Source of the DNA: a virus
Virus record (IMG/VR): IMGVR_UViG_3300045049_000339
Location: 1-64,000 of that record
Reading direction: 5' to 3' (one strand)
DNA length: 64,000 bases
In this document: piece after piece, positions 37,600 through 47,686 of the stretch
How positions within the stretch are numbered: position 1 is the first letter of the stretch
Layout of the letters: each line of letters opens with the position of its first letter
Translations under genes and position numbers: made by a program
Notes under the pieces: generated by a model
Seen by the model: only the letters and a program-made list of their open reading frames with translations
Told to the model about the DNA's origin: nothing
Database searches by the model: none

Positions 37600-40221
37600 A
37601 TGAGCACGGGTGACGTCTTCTCGCAGTCTCCGACTGTCGTCAATGGCCTCACCCCGTACAGCGCCGCTCTGTGGTACTACAAGCGCGGTCTTCATCCGGT
37701 CCCCTGGTACTCGCGCGGTGGTAAGAAAATCCTTGCTTTCAGTAAGGACGACCACTTCGATTACGCGTCGTACACCTCCGATCCCTCCCTCATGGAACGC
37801 GTCCTCGACGAGTGGGCGTTCCGGGGTGACTGGCAGGTCGGTCTCGCACTGAACGAGAACGGCGGCGTCTTCGCCGTCGATGTGGACAGCCGCGACCAGA
37901 TGGCCGCCTGGGAGGCCGAGCACGGCCCGATCCAGGGCGACACGTGGACGCAGACGACCGGCCGTGACGGAGGCGGGGAGCACCGGCTCTTCCGGCTCGA
38001 AGGACGCGGTGCCGTCTGGCCTAAGCAGGGGTCATTTGACCGTTCGCACCCGAACCTTGAGTTCCGGTCAAATGGTTTCATTGGCGTGTCCCCGTCCATT
38101 CACCCGAGCGGGCGCCGATACCAGTGGACGTCGGACTCGCCGGTCGAGATCGCCGGGACCGACTGGGACCTCGCCGCGATGATTTCGGCGCGTTCGGTGC
38201 GCAAGGACCGGTCGATTTCGTCCGGCTCAACGCGCGCGGCCATTCAGGCGGACGGAACAAGTGCGTACACGTCCGACGTGGACGAGATGCTGCTGACCGG
38301 CGTGCCGGTCGGCATGTCCCAGCACGCGGCACTCCGTGATCTTGTCTGGGACATGGTCAGTCGTGGCATGTCCGATGTCATGATCAAGGTCATGTGGGAC
38401 ACGGTCGTCTCGCGCACCCGTCTCACCCGGCCAGATCAGCCGTGGACCGAGGCGCACTTCGCCAGCCACCTGTCCAGCGCCCGTGAGAAGCTCGGTGGAG
38501 GCATCGACCCGGAGCTGATGAAGTGGGCCGTGCAGGTCCACAACGAGCCCGTACCGGAGCCGGTGCAGCCACGTGTCAGCACGACCCCGGAGGCGCCGTC
38601 ACCCGAGGTCGTGGACAAGCCTGGCAAGACGGGCGAAGCAGATCCGCTCCGGCCGATCACGTACGCCGAATTGAAGGGCTACGGAGCACATCAGGCCGGT
38701 ATGGGCGAGCTTTTCGCCGACCGTTTCCACAAGGTCTTCAAGTGGTCGAATGACGAGAACGCTTACTACACATGGTTCTCGTACGACGGAAAGCCTATCA
38801 CGCATTGGCGCCGTGAGACATACAACGCAATGGCGCCGCAGTTCATGCACCTCGTGCAGAAGCTCGGAAAGATCATCTGGGAGTGCGTCAAGGACTACCT
38901 GATGGATCTTGACGAGGGCACGGCCGACGGAAAGGAGCGGGCCAAGGCCGCCCGCGCCTATCTCCTTCCTTTCCAGAAGTCCGATTCAATTCGTGGCATT
39001 ACCAAAATCATTGCCGCCGATCCACGTCTTGCTGCTTCGCCCACGGACTTCACTCCGAAGCCGAATATCCTCAATTTCGCCAATGGCACATTCGATGTGA
39101 AGACCGGCAAGCTGTACCCACACCGACGTGAAGACATGAACACGGCACTGATCAACCGTGAACTCGACCTTTCGCTCGCCGAAAAGGATCTGAGCATCGG
39201 TGCCCCGCTTTTCGATGGAATGCTCTGGCGCATGTGCGCGGACGAGGGTGAGGTTGACCCCGGCACGCACGCACTTCGTGTACAGGCGGTGCAGCGCTGG
39301 CTCGGGTACCAGCTCCACGGCTCCAATCCGGAGAAGCGCCTGGCAGTTTTCGAGGGTGCCACCTGCATCGGCAAGAACCAGGTTGTCGAGGCCGTCGGCG
39401 AGCTGCTGGCCGATTACGCCTACACCTCGTGTCCGCCGTCGCTGCTGGTGCGCTCCCGCCAGGACCGGCACAGCTCGGTCGAGGCGTCCCTGTCCGGCAA
39501 GCGCCTCGTCATCGTCAACGAGCTGACCAAGGGGCAGGTGCTGGACGAGGGGCAGGTGCTGCGCCTGGTCAACCCCGAGGGCGCACGCGTCGACCTGCGC
39601 AAGATGCGCGAGAACGCCGTCTCCACGGAGATCACCTGGAAGCTCACGGTGACCACCAATGCGATGCCGCGCACCGACACCACGGACCAGGTGCTTGAGC
39701 GTCTGGCGTTCTTCCCGCTGTCCAAGATCCCGGTCCCGAAGGAGGACCGTGACCCCGGTCTGAAGGCGGCCATCCTCGCGGCGGAATCCGACGTCATCCT
39801 GGCCCACGTCGTCACCTGGTGGCGTGAGTGGTGGACGGCGCACGAGTCCGGCAACCACAACGCGCTCGCCCTGCCGGACGAGTCCGCCGCGACGCTGGCC
39901 GAATTCGTCGAGGACAACCTGACGCCGCTTCACGAATTCGTCGAGGAGATGTGCGTCATCGAGCAGGGTGCATTCACCGACGCCCGTGAAATCTGGCGCC
40001 GTGCCGTCGGATACTGGGAGGACCAGCACAAGGACAAGCGGCTGGAATACTCCGGCGGCCGGAAAGAGCTGTACAAGATCCTGGACGGAACCAAGGGTGT
40101 GACCCGTCGCACCCGAGGGAATCGTAAGGACCTGATCGGATTCGAGAACATCCGGGTACGACCGCTGTACGGTGAAGCGGACAAGGCCCTCCAGTCCTGG
40201 GCGGAAGGCGTCGGACGTTGA
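37600..40221 (+). CDS. PrimPol-type primase fused to SF3/D5-like helicase
   Basis: 873 residues. N-terminal ~1-200 is a bifunctional primase-polymerase (GLHPVPWYSRGGKK, GGVFAVDVDSRDQMAAW with the metal-binding DxD, GGEHRLFRL, EFRSNGFIGVSPS). The C-terminal half is a phage D5/SF3 helicase (ILNFANGTFDVKTGKL, LAVFEGATCIGKNQVVEAVG, RLVIVNELTKGQVLDEGQVL, TVTTNAMPRTDTTD). The Walker A reads GATCIGKNQ, with Asn where Ser or Thr is usual. It makes primers and unwinds the fork. Confidence 0.9.
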   Translation: MSTGDVFSQSPTVVNGLTPYSAALWYYKRGLHPVPWYSRGGKKILAFSKDDHFDYASYTSDPSLMERVLDEWAFRGDWQVGLALNENGGVFAVDVDSRDQMAAWEAEHGPIQGDTWTQTTGRDGGGEHRLFRLEGRGAVWPKQGSFDRSHPNLEFRSNGFIGVSPSIHPSGRRYQWTSDSPVEIAGTDWDLAAMISARSVRKDRSISSGSTRAAIQADGTSAYTSDVDEMLLTGVPVGMSQHAALRDLVWDMVSRGMSDVMIKVMWDTVVSRTRLTRPDQPWTEAHFASHLSSAREKLGGGIDPELMKWAVQVHNEPVPEPVQPRVSTTPEAPSPEVVDKPGKTGEADPLRPITYAELKGYGAHQAGMGELFADRFHKVFKWSNDENAYYTWFSYDGKPITHWRRETYNAMAPQFMHLVQKLGKIIWECVKDYLMDLDEGTADGKERAKAARAYLLPFQKSDSIRGITKIIAADPRLAASPTDFTPKPNILNFANGTFDVKTGKLYPHRREDMNTALINRELDLSLAEKDLSIGAPLFDGMLWRMCADEGEVDPGTHALRVQAVQRWLGYQLHGSNPEKRLAVFEGATCIGKNQVVEAVGELLADYAYTSCPPSLLVRSRQDRHSSVEASLSGKRLVIVNELTKGQVLDEGQVLRLVNPEGARVDLRKMRENAVSTEITWKLTVTTNAMPRTDTTDQVLERLAFFPLSKIPVPKEDRDPGLKAAILAAESDVILAHVVTWWREWWTAHESGNHNALALPDESAATLAEFVEDNLTPLHEFVEEMCVIEQGAFTDAREIWRRAVGYWEDQHKDKRLEYSGGRKELYKILDGTKGVTRRTRGNRKDLIGFENIRVRPLYGEADKALQSWAEGVGR

Positions 40222-40297
40222 CGCCCCTGTTGATCAGGGTCCTGAGCTGGTAGAATCCGTTACTGCACCAGGAACGGCATATTCCAAAGGAGAATTC

Positions 40298-40876
40298 GTG
40301 GAAGCGAACCCCACTGCCTCGCCGCCGAGCATTCCCATGACTGTCCACCAACTGCGGGACGCGGCCGGGCAGCCGCAGAAGCGGTTCACCGGAGCCAAGT
40401 TGGCCCACACCTCGACCGGCGAGCACCGCAATCTCCCCCGGTGGCTGACGCTCGACCTGTTCCTCAAGCAGGACGGGACGTACATCCTGCACCGGATCGG
40501 GTACAGCGTCGTCTACCACTCCGTGGAGGGGCCGTGCGAGGGGGGCGAGAAGATGACGTATGCCACGCTGGCTGATATCACCGACGAGGGCGAGCCGTGC
40601 ACCAAGTGCCACCCCATACCGTTCAAGGCACTCATGGCGGCCGTGGAGTCGGGACACTCGGACGCGAATTCCAAGTCGGTTGCGCTGGAGCACAACTACT
40701 ACAAGGTGCTTGAAATTCCCGACGTTCCCACGCTCATCAGTGAGCTGGAGTTCGTGCCGAAGAACTCCCGCACGGGCGAGCGTGTGATCAGCCGCCCCGG
40801 CCAGGAGTTGCTGCTGCGCGCCGCCGACCTCGACCCCCGCATCTCGGCTGTCTTCGAAGCGGTCAAGGACATCTGA
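40298..40876 (+). CDS. hypothetical protein of the replication block
   Basis: 192 residues from GTG 40298 (AAAGGAG 5 bases upstream). Contains CEGGEKMTYATLADITDEGE and CTKCHPIP, similar to a zinc-binding module found in actinophage proteins. The C-terminal part is helical. It lies between primase and the zinc-finger/coiled-coil protein. No function assigned. Confidence 0.65.
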   Translation: MEANPTASPPSIPMTVHQLRDAAGQPQKRFTGAKLAHTSTGEHRNLPRWLTLDLFLKQDGTYILHRIGYSVVYHSVEGPCEGGEKMTYATLADITDEGEPCTKCHPIPFKALMAAVESGHSDANSKSVALEHNYYKVLEIPDVPTLISELEFVPKNSRTGERVISRPGQELLLRAADLDPRISAVFEAVKDI

Positions 40877-40883
40877 GTCAAGT

Positions 40884-40912
40884 TTGACACGCCGTGTGAG
40901 GAGTCGTACAGT
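40884..40912 (+). promoter_or_regulatory. sigma-70-type promoter
   Basis: TTGACA (40884-40889), 17-bp spacer, TACAGT (40907-40912). ACACG-C-CGTGT overlaps the -35 box. Confidence 0.85.
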
Positions 40913-40950
40913 GGACTCGTAAGCAGGAACCAGGAAAGGACTACATCACC

Positions 40951-42195
40951 ATGCCTTCCGTGCGTGACACCGCACGCATCCGGGACATCAGCGGCCGGTC
41001 CATTGAGTTGGACGTGCCCAACGTTGATGACCCCGAGATGCTGATGGAAGCTGCCAAGCTGGTCTGGGAGCGTCTCATCAACGTCAACATCACCCCCAAC
41101 TGCCTGGAGCGCGTGCGCAACGGGCAGCCTGGGAGGATCTGGCGTGGGCGTATCCAGGCGGACAACTTCTTCAAGCTGTGGCCCCGCCTCGCCGACCGTG
41201 TCCTGGTCTCGAAGGCCGAGGGCGACCGCCTGACCGGCGCCATCATCGAGTACCTCACCGAGTGCCGCATGCTGCGCTGCGAGGAGCGGACGGGCAAGTA
41301 CCACACCGCCGTCTGGTGGGTCGCCGATCACTGGCAGCCGATGACCGTCACCAACGTGGCGGATGTCTCCGCCGTGGAGGAGCCGGAGCCGGAGACCGTG
41401 GAGGAGCCGGAGACCGTGGAGGAGCCGGAGCCGTCACAGGACGGCGAGTACAAGTGCCGCGCTTGCGACGACCGGTTCGACCTCGCCTCCGGGCGGGGCG
41501 GCCACGAGTACCGCAGCCACCGTATGGTGGTCGGCCACGACGGCAAGGTCTACCAGTACGACGCCGCCGACTACACGGCCAAGTACATGGGCGACGGCGT
41601 CATGCGCGTGCTGGAGAAGGCGGAGAAGCCGCTGAGCTTCAACGCCCTCGCCGGAGGCTGCTACGAGTACGATCCGCGTCTGGGCAAGCCCCACGTGCGC
41701 CGCATCCTGTCGGAACTGGTCGCGGCGGGCGCCGTGAAGGAGATCAGGAAGGGTGTGCACACGTTGTACGAGCTGGACAAGGGCGTCGTCCAGGTCGAGC
41801 TGGCACCCAAGGACGGCTTCTTCGTGAACGCCGTCACCACGCTGGCCAGCCCCGAGGAGGCGCCGGTCAAGGCGTCGGGCGACCTGCCCGCCACCGTGGC
41901 CTACGCCGAGCACGTGATCGCTTCGGCGCTGGGCGGCCTGCTGGCCGTGCAGGAGAGCCTTCGGACCATGCCCCAGCAGATCGACGAGCTGCGGGACCTG
42001 CTCGCCGAGAAGGACAAGCTCATCGAGACGCTGCGGGCCAAGCTGATCCACAAGGCCGCCAGCAACCCCGAGGCCGAGGCCAAGTTGGCGAAAGCGCTGG
42101 AGAAGCTGGAGAAGGTCGAGGCCGAGCGCGACAAGTACAAGGCCGACGTGCTGGCGTTCCGCAGGGCTTTGTCGGGGATCATTCAGAACGACTGA
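40951..42195 (+). CDS. zinc-finger, winged-helix and coiled-coil protein
   Basis: 414 residues. N-terminal winged-helix-like domain (RLTGAIIEYLTECRMLRCEE), a Val-Glu-Glu-Pro repeat linker, then a C2H2 finger YKCRACDDRFDLASGRGGHE (~168-187). A second winged helix (HVRRILSELVAAGAVKEIRK) precedes a long C-terminal coiled coil (LRDLLAEKDKLIETLRAKLI). Likely a DNA-binding scaffold or replication regulator. Confidence 0.7.
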   Translation: MPSVRDTARIRDISGRSIELDVPNVDDPEMLMEAAKLVWERLINVNITPNCLERVRNGQPGRIWRGRIQADNFFKLWPRLADRVLVSKAEGDRLTGAIIEYLTECRMLRCEERTGKYHTAVWWVADHWQPMTVTNVADVSAVEEPEPETVEEPETVEEPEPSQDGEYKCRACDDRFDLASGRGGHEYRSHRMVVGHDGKVYQYDAADYTAKYMGDGVMRVLEKAEKPLSFNALAGGCYEYDPRLGKPHVRRILSELVAAGAVKEIRKGVHTLYELDKGVVQVELAPKDGFFVNAVTTLASPEEAPVKASGDLPATVAYAEHVIASALGGLLAVQESLRTMPQQIDELRDLLAEKDKLIETLRAKLIHKAASNPEAEAKLAKALEKLEKVEAERDKYKADVLAFRRALSGIIQND

Positions 42196-42208
42196 CAGGT
42201 CAGCACAC

Positions 42209-42244
42209 AAAGGACCGGGGTAGCGCTAGCTGCCCCGGTCCTTT
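42209..42244 (+). terminator. 12-bp hairpin terminator
   Basis: AAAGGACCGGGG (42209-42220) pairs with 42233-42244; the loop TAGCGCTAGC is itself palindromic. The downstream gene starts 37 bases later. Confidence 0.75.
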
Positions 42245-42280
42245 AGCATGGAGGGACGCACCAGGAAGTAAGGGGAACAC

Positions 42281-44065
42281 GTGCCGTCCCTCGACCATGT
42301 CGACCTGCGCCTTGTTGACTCCGTACACGAAGCGATGGAATTCAAGCGTTTCCTGGGGAAGCGTCGTCCAAAGAATTTCCTAGGGCTCGATACTGAATCA
42401 AGTGGCTTGAAAGCGTATCTCCCTGGGGAAAAGCTCCGACTCATTCAGATCGGTGACGAACAGTCCGGCTGGGTCATCCCCTGGGAGCAGTGGGGCGGCG
42501 TCGCGCTGGAGGCGCTGGAGGAGTGGGACGGCGAGTGGGGGCTGCACAACTGCCCGCACGACGCCCAGTGGCTGGCCGTCCACGCCGGTTTCGAGCTGCC
42601 CTGGGACCGGGTACACGACACGATGGTTCAGGTGGCCCTCAAGGACCCTCTGCGGCCGAAGGGCCTGAAGCCCGTCTCCGAGTCCATCCTGGGCAAGCGT
42701 GCGTTGGCCGGTGAGAGGCTGCTGAAGCAGGGCATGCAGGAACAGGGCTGGACCTGGGCCACGGTGCCGTTCTCCTTCATGCCGTACGTGGTCTACTCCG
42801 CCATCGACCCCATCCTCGTCAACTTCATCGACGAGGAGTACCGGCCGTGGGTGGACCGGTACGCTGGCGCTGCATACGACCTGGAACGCGGCGCCCAAAG
42901 AGTTTGTACGCGAATGATGCAGCGCGGAATGATGCTGGACGTTCCGTACGTGAACGAAGCACGGGGAAAGCTGGAGGACTACAGCCAGAAAGCACGCGTC
43001 TGGCTCAAATCCACCCACGGCATCACGTCCCCGAATTCGGGAGGACAGCTCCGCCGCGCCCTGGAAAAGGAAGGGCAGGAGATCCTGTTCTTCACCAAGG
43101 GCGGCACGCCGCAGTTCGACAAGAACGCGCTGACCTTCTACAAGATCGAGGGGCAGACCGAGGCGGTCAAGCAGATCGCCGACTGCGTCCTGAAAATCCG
43201 GCACGCCGAGAAAATCATCAGTTCGTACCTCGACAACTTCCTCAAGTTCCGTGACGCGAACGACATCATCCACAGCAATATCAACACTCTTGCTGCTCGA
43301 ACTGGTCGGATGAGCGTGACGGACCCGGCGCTGCAAACACTGCACCGAAACGACGTGATCGTGCGTGGGTCACTCATTCCCCGTCCCGGCCACGCGTTCA
43401 TCACCTGCGACCTGAATCAGGTCGAGGCGCGCATGGCGGCGCATTTCACCGAGGACAAGGGACTCATTGAGTCTTTTCTGCGTGCCGAGACGGACGGCTC
43501 TGATTTCTTCTGCGAGCTGGGCGGCCTGATCTTCGGAGAGCCCATCTCGAAGAAAGACCCTCGCCGCAACATGGTGAAGACCATCGTCTACCGCACCAAT
43601 TACGGGGGCGGCGAGAATATCGAGGCGATGGCTTTGACGGCCGAGGTGCCCTACGCGCAGATGGCGCTCGCCAAGGCCGGGTTCGACAGCTCCTTCCCCG
43701 GCGTGGAGGCCGAGCTGAAGCGCACCGAGGAACTGGCCAAGTCCCGCACTCCTCCGCACCTGTTCAGCCCGTACGGACGCCGGTTCCTGCTGGACCCCGG
43801 CCACGAGTACACACAGGGCTTCAACGCCCGTATCCAGGGCCACGCCGCCGAATACTTCAAGCGGTGCCTGCTGGACATCGACGCGGCGGGACTGGGCGAC
43901 GCGATGGTGATGGTCGTCCACGACGAGGTCATTGCCGAGGTGCCGCTGGAACAGGCGGAAGAGGCCAAGAAAATCATCGAGGACTGCATGACCGACAGGC
44001 ATTCATATAAAGTTCCTATTACTGCTGATGCATCAATTCTCACTGAGCGATGGAAGAAAACGTGA
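42281..44065 (+). CDS. polA-like: family-A DNA polymerase with 3'-5' exonuclease
   Basis: 594 residues from GTG. The exonuclease shows LDTESS (DxE), HNCPHDAQW and YSAIDP. The polymerase shows TGRMSVTDPALQ, motif A CDLNQVEARMAAH, motif B RRNMVKTIVYRTNYGGG and motif C MVVHDEVI. No 5'-3' exonuclease domain is present. Tyr in motif B is typical of phage replicative polymerases such as T7. It replicates the genome with the primase-helicase upstream. Very confident. Confidence 0.95.
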   Translation: MPSLDHVDLRLVDSVHEAMEFKRFLGKRRPKNFLGLDTESSGLKAYLPGEKLRLIQIGDEQSGWVIPWEQWGGVALEALEEWDGEWGLHNCPHDAQWLAVHAGFELPWDRVHDTMVQVALKDPLRPKGLKPVSESILGKRALAGERLLKQGMQEQGWTWATVPFSFMPYVVYSAIDPILVNFIDEEYRPWVDRYAGAAYDLERGAQRVCTRMMQRGMMLDVPYVNEARGKLEDYSQKARVWLKSTHGITSPNSGGQLRRALEKEGQEILFFTKGGTPQFDKNALTFYKIEGQTEAVKQIADCVLKIRHAEKIISSYLDNFLKFRDANDIIHSNINTLAARTGRMSVTDPALQTLHRNDVIVRGSLIPRPGHAFITCDLNQVEARMAAHFTEDKGLIESFLRAETDGSDFFCELGGLIFGEPISKKDPRRNMVKTIVYRTNYGGGENIEAMALTAEVPYAQMALAKAGFDSSFPGVEAELKRTEELAKSRTPPHLFSPYGRRFLLDPGHEYTQGFNARIQGHAAEYFKRCLLDIDAAGLGDAMVMVVHDEVIAEVPLEQAEEAKKIIEDCMTDRHSYKVPITADASILTERWKKT

Positions 44066-44496
44066 GGGACATTAAGGCATACCACCGGAATCACGTAAAG
44101 CTGCACAAACAACGTGGCCGAGCTGCCGACCATGTCTGCGTAGAATGTGGCAACCCAGCGCGAGAATGGGCGCAGACTCACGGAACGGATGGGACCGATC
44201 CGTGGGGGCACTACAACCCCATGTGCAAGCCGTGCCACCTGACATACGACAGGCCAGTTAAAGCTGCAAAGATCGCAGAAGTGCATACGGGACGTAGAAA
44301 CTCTCCAGAGATTCGATCCCGTATGTCCGAGGCACAAAAGAAGCGCTTTGCAAAAAGTCCTGTTACTGAGGAGACAAAAAAGAAAACCTCCGCAGCTCTC
44401 AAGGGCAGAAAGGTGTCAGCTGAGACTCGCGCCAAGTTGTCGGAGATCCAGAAGGCACGGTGGGAGCGCTGGCGTAAGGAAAGAGAGAAGACGTGA
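44050..44496 (+). CDS. HNH-type homing endonuclease with NUMOD3 repeats
   Basis: 148 residues overlapping the polymerase end. CVECGNPAREWAQTHG with YNPMCKPCHLTYD is a zinc-stabilised HNH-like core. The C-terminus has NUMOD3-like repeats (RSRMSEAQKKRFAKSPVTEE, KGRKVSAETRAKLSEIQKAR) that bind DNA. Paralog of the protein at 47679. Likely a mobile element inserted next to the polymerase gene. Confidence 0.75.
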   Translation: MEENVRDIKAYHRNHVKLHKQRGRAADHVCVECGNPAREWAQTHGTDGTDPWGHYNPMCKPCHLTYDRPVKAAKIAEVHTGRRNSPEIRSRMSEAQKKRFAKSPVTEETKKKTSAALKGRKVSAETRAKLSEIQKARWERWRKEREKT

Positions 44497-44945
44497 ACGA
44501 ACTTCCGCACGCTGTCATGTGGCTGGACCCAGGACTCACCACCGGGTGGGCGCTCCTGGCCGCTGGAATGTTCTCCAGTGGCCAGGAGGACTTCGCACAC
44601 ATGGGAATGCTCCTGGAAGCCCTTGCTGAGCAGCACGGAGAGAAGCTGGCGATCGGCTGGGAGCAGTACATCGTCACGCCGGGTGGTGGCGTCACCGGCA
44701 CGGCCAACCCACCGATCGAAACGATCGGCATGGCCAAGTGGATCGCGCAGTGGCACGAGTGTCAGGTGCTCAAAGAGGTGCCGTCCTCGTTCCGGATCGT
44801 CGCCCAGCCGCACATGCTGAAAAAGCTCGGTTGGTACAAGCCCGGCCAGGATCACGCGAATCAGGCAACCCGTCATCTGATGGCGTGGATGCTTCGCGAG
44901 AAGCTGATGCCGATGGAGTTGTACACCGCACTGTTCGTGGGCTGA
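44493..44945 (+). CDS. RuvC-like Holliday junction resolvase
   Basis: 150 residues from GTG. MWLDPGLTTGWALL at the N-terminus is the RuvC/RNase-H-fold metal-binding motif, WEQYI supplies the second acidic residue, and DHANQATRHLMAW the C-terminal one. Small phage RuvC-like nucleases resolve branched DNA before packaging. Confident at the fold level. Confidence 0.8.
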   Translation: MNELPHAVMWLDPGLTTGWALLAAGMFSSGQEDFAHMGMLLEALAEQHGEKLAIGWEQYIVTPGGGVTGTANPPIETIGMAKWIAQWHECQVLKEVPSSFRIVAQPHMLKKLGWYKPGQDHANQATRHLMAWMLREKLMPMELYTALFVG

Positions 44946-44975
44946 CTTGTCAGACCCTTGTGGAAGAGTGAACGC

Positions 44976-46727
44976 ATGGCACTCGCGGAACTGAACCAGG
45001 ACAAGGAACGCATCGACGTCCACGCCTCGTACGTGGAGAACGATCTCATCTCGCAGCTCCCCGGCGCACGGTTCGACCGTGTCGCCAAGAGCTGGCACGC
45101 GCCCATCTCCTGGGCCACATGCATCGTTCTGCGATCACTGTTCGGGGACAACCTTGAGGTCGGCCCGAAGCTCCACGCATGGACGTGGGAGGAGTACCGG
45201 AACCGGATCAACCCAGCCACTTCGATCCGCGACGCGCTGGAGGATTCCGCCGACTTCCCGGAGCTGGACAAGGTGGAGGACGGCGCCCTGCTGCGCCTGT
45301 ACCCGTACCAGCGCGTGGACGTCCGCTTCATGTCCATCAACAAGCGCGCCCTGCTGGCGCAGCCGCCGGGACTGGGAAAGTCCGCCGTGACAGTTCGTAC
45401 ACTTCAGGTCATGCACGCGATGGGCGAGGCCGTCTTTCCCGCGCTCATCGTGTGCCCCAATTCCCTGAAGTACACGACGTGGGCGAAGGAGTTCGGCCGC
45501 TGGGCTCCGGAACTGGCCGTCACCGTCGTGGACGGTTCCGCCACGAAGAGGCGCAAGCAGCTCGCCGAAGACTCCGATGTCTTCGTGATGAACTGGGAAG
45601 CGCTGAAGCTCCATTCCTTCCTTGAGCAGTACGGCACGACGCCGCTCACGGCCAAGGAGAAGGAAGTCAAGGAGCTGAACGAGATGGGGCTGTGGACGGT
45701 CGTGTTCGACGAGGTCCATCGGATGCGTGACCCGCGTTCCCAGCAGACCCGTGCCGCCTGGGCACTGGCCCATGAAGCCGCCAATGCCTTCGGGTTGACC
45801 GGTACGCCGATCGGCAACAACATCGGCGACCTGTGGTCGATCATGCACGCCATTGAGCCGAAGTGGTTCCCGCGCCGGACCAAGTTCCTCGACCGGTACG
45901 CTGTCACCAAGCTCAACTACTTCGGCGGCCACGAGATCCTGGGGATCAATCCGCACACGAAGAAAGAACTCTTCCAGATCACGGACCCGCTGATGCGACG
46001 GGTTCCGAAATCAGCAGCATTGCCTCAACTCCCTCCGAAACTCCCGGTGCAGTACCGGGAGACGCCGATGGCAGCGAAGCAGGCCAAGGCATACAAGGAG
46101 ATGGAGGAGACGATGGTGGCCAGGCTGAATGAGATCCTGATCGCCCCCTCGCCGCTGTCCGCGCTCACCCGTCTCTTGCAGTTCGCGTCCGCCTCTGCGG
46201 AGATCGACGAGAAGGGGCAGGTCAAATTGTCAGTCCCTTCTCCTAAGATCGACGACATGGTGGAACTGCTGGAGGAGATGGGGGACGAACCATTGGTTGT
46301 CGCCGCCGTTTCACGGCAGTTGATCGAACTGGCAGCGGAACGACTCGACAAGCTGAAGATTCCGTACGGGCTCATCACCGGAGCACAGGGATCAGCGCTT
46401 CGTGCACAAGCTGTCGACGACTTCCAGGACGGGAAGACGCGGGTCATGCTGATGACAATCGGCGCTGGCGCCGAGGGCATTACTCTAACTCGCGCTGACA
46501 CCATGCTTTTTATGCAAAGGGACTGGTCAGAAATCAAAAATGCCCAGAGCGAAGACAGGGTCCACAGGATCGGGTCTGAGATTCATGGGTGTGTACGTAT
46601 CATTGATCAGATCGCTCCCGGTACGGTCGAGAGCCGGAAGATCGAACTTCTCAAGGTGAAGCAGGGGCGCATGGAAGAGCTGGTGCGGGACGGCGAGTCA
46701 CTGGCGAAGCTGCTGGGGATGCGATGA
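44976..46727 (+). CDS. SNF2/SF2 helicase
   Basis: 583 residues from ATG 44976. An N-terminal domain with YQRVDVRFM precedes Walker A QPPGLGKS, motif II FDEVHRM (DEVH), motif III GLTGTPI, and motifs V-VI (GAGAEGITLTRADTML and QSEDRVHRIG). This is the phage DNA helicase of the SNF2/RapA-like type with an N-terminal HARP-like region. It probably remodels forks or recombination intermediates. Confidence 0.9.
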   Translation: MALAELNQDKERIDVHASYVENDLISQLPGARFDRVAKSWHAPISWATCIVLRSLFGDNLEVGPKLHAWTWEEYRNRINPATSIRDALEDSADFPELDKVEDGALLRLYPYQRVDVRFMSINKRALLAQPPGLGKSAVTVRTLQVMHAMGEAVFPALIVCPNSLKYTTWAKEFGRWAPELAVTVVDGSATKRRKQLAEDSDVFVMNWEALKLHSFLEQYGTTPLTAKEKEVKELNEMGLWTVVFDEVHRMRDPRSQQTRAAWALAHEAANAFGLTGTPIGNNIGDLWSIMHAIEPKWFPRRTKFLDRYAVTKLNYFGGHEILGINPHTKKELFQITDPLMRRVPKSAALPQLPPKLPVQYRETPMAAKQAKAYKEMEETMVARLNEILIAPSPLSALTRLLQFASASAEIDEKGQVKLSVPSPKIDDMVELLEEMGDEPLVVAAVSRQLIELAAERLDKLKIPYGLITGAQGSALRAQAVDDFQDGKTRVMLMTIGAGAEGITLTRADTMLFMQRDWSEIKNAQSEDRVHRIGSEIHGCVRIIDQIAPGTVESRKIELLKVKQGRMEELVRDGESLAKLLGMR

Positions 46728-47686
46728 GTGATCTCGTGCTGTCGAACTCAACTATCCGCACCTGGAAGTCATGTAAGCGGCAATACTGGTTGAGACACTA
46801 CCGTGAGCTTGCCGTTCCGCACCGTCGGCACAACCCGACCTCGGTGGCGGAGCTGGGCACCCGTGTGCACACGATTCTTGAGGCTCTGTACGGGTATGAG
46901 ATCCCGTTCGAGGTCTCCATCCCGGTGATCTACGACGCCGCGAAGGAGGAGTACCCGGACTACGCGCTCCAGCTCGAAGCGGAGCAGGAGCTTGTCGAGA
47001 TCATGGTGAACGGCTGGCTGGACTGGGCTGCGGAGCAGGGCATCGACAACGCCTTTGACGTGGTCGCGACCGAGAAAACCGTGCAGTATCAGATGGAGAT
47101 CGGGGGTGGACGAACGGTCACCCTGATGGGTAAGCTAGACCAGCAGGTGCGGCGGAAGTTCGACGACGCACTGATGTTCCGGGACTGGAAGACGTGCGGC
47201 ACTTTTTCCAAGGCGGACGACCTCATCCGCGACGAACAGTTCCGCTTCTACTCGATGCTCTGGTCGCTCATCGCGCCTGAGGGTGAACGCGTCGGCGGCG
47301 GTTTGTATACACAGATCCGTCGTTCAAATCAGTCGGCCCGCTCCAAGGGGCCGTACTACCAGCAGATCGCCGTGTCTTACAACAAGGACGACCTCCGGTC
47401 CATGTGGTACCGGACCTGGGAAGTGGCGAATGAGATCGACCGCTTTCACCGCCGCATGGACGCTGGGGAGAGTCACCTCCAGGTGGCCTACCCCAATCCG
47501 TCGATGTCCTGTTCCTGGTCGTGCCCTTTCGTGAATGTCTGCCACATGGCCGATGACGGGTCACGGTTCGAGGACGCACTGTCCAACTTGTTTGAAACTA
47601 AAGATCCTTACGCGTACTACGGCTCAGAGCAGATCAATTTGGTCAAGGAAGCTGTGGGAACTAAGGACGAGGGTCAAAGTGCCTAA
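46724..47686 (+). CDS. Cas4/RecB-like PD-(D/E)XK exonuclease
   Basis: 320 residues. STIRTWKSCKRQYWLRHYRE at the start, GTRVHTILEAL, VTLMGKLDQ, MFRDWKTC and QFRFYSMLW form the PD-(D/E)XK core. The Cys in the N-terminal motif, with CSWSCPFVNVCHM near the C-terminus, matches the iron-sulphur cluster of Cas4/AddB-like nucleases. It acts in end resection or recombination with the Sak4-like ATPase. Confidence 0.85.
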   Translation: MSDLVLSNSTIRTWKSCKRQYWLRHYRELAVPHRRHNPTSVAELGTRVHTILEALYGYEIPFEVSIPVIYDAAKEEYPDYALQLEAEQELVEIMVNGWLDWAAEQGIDNAFDVVATEKTVQYQMEIGGGRTVTLMGKLDQQVRRKFDDALMFRDWKTCGTFSKADDLIRDEQFRFYSMLWSLIAPEGERVGGGLYTQIRRSNQSARSKGPYYQQIAVSYNKDDLRSMWYRTWEVANEIDRFHRRMDAGESHLQVAYPNPSMSCSWSCPFVNVCHMADDGSRFEDALSNLFETKDPYAYYGSEQINLVKEAVGTKDEGQSA

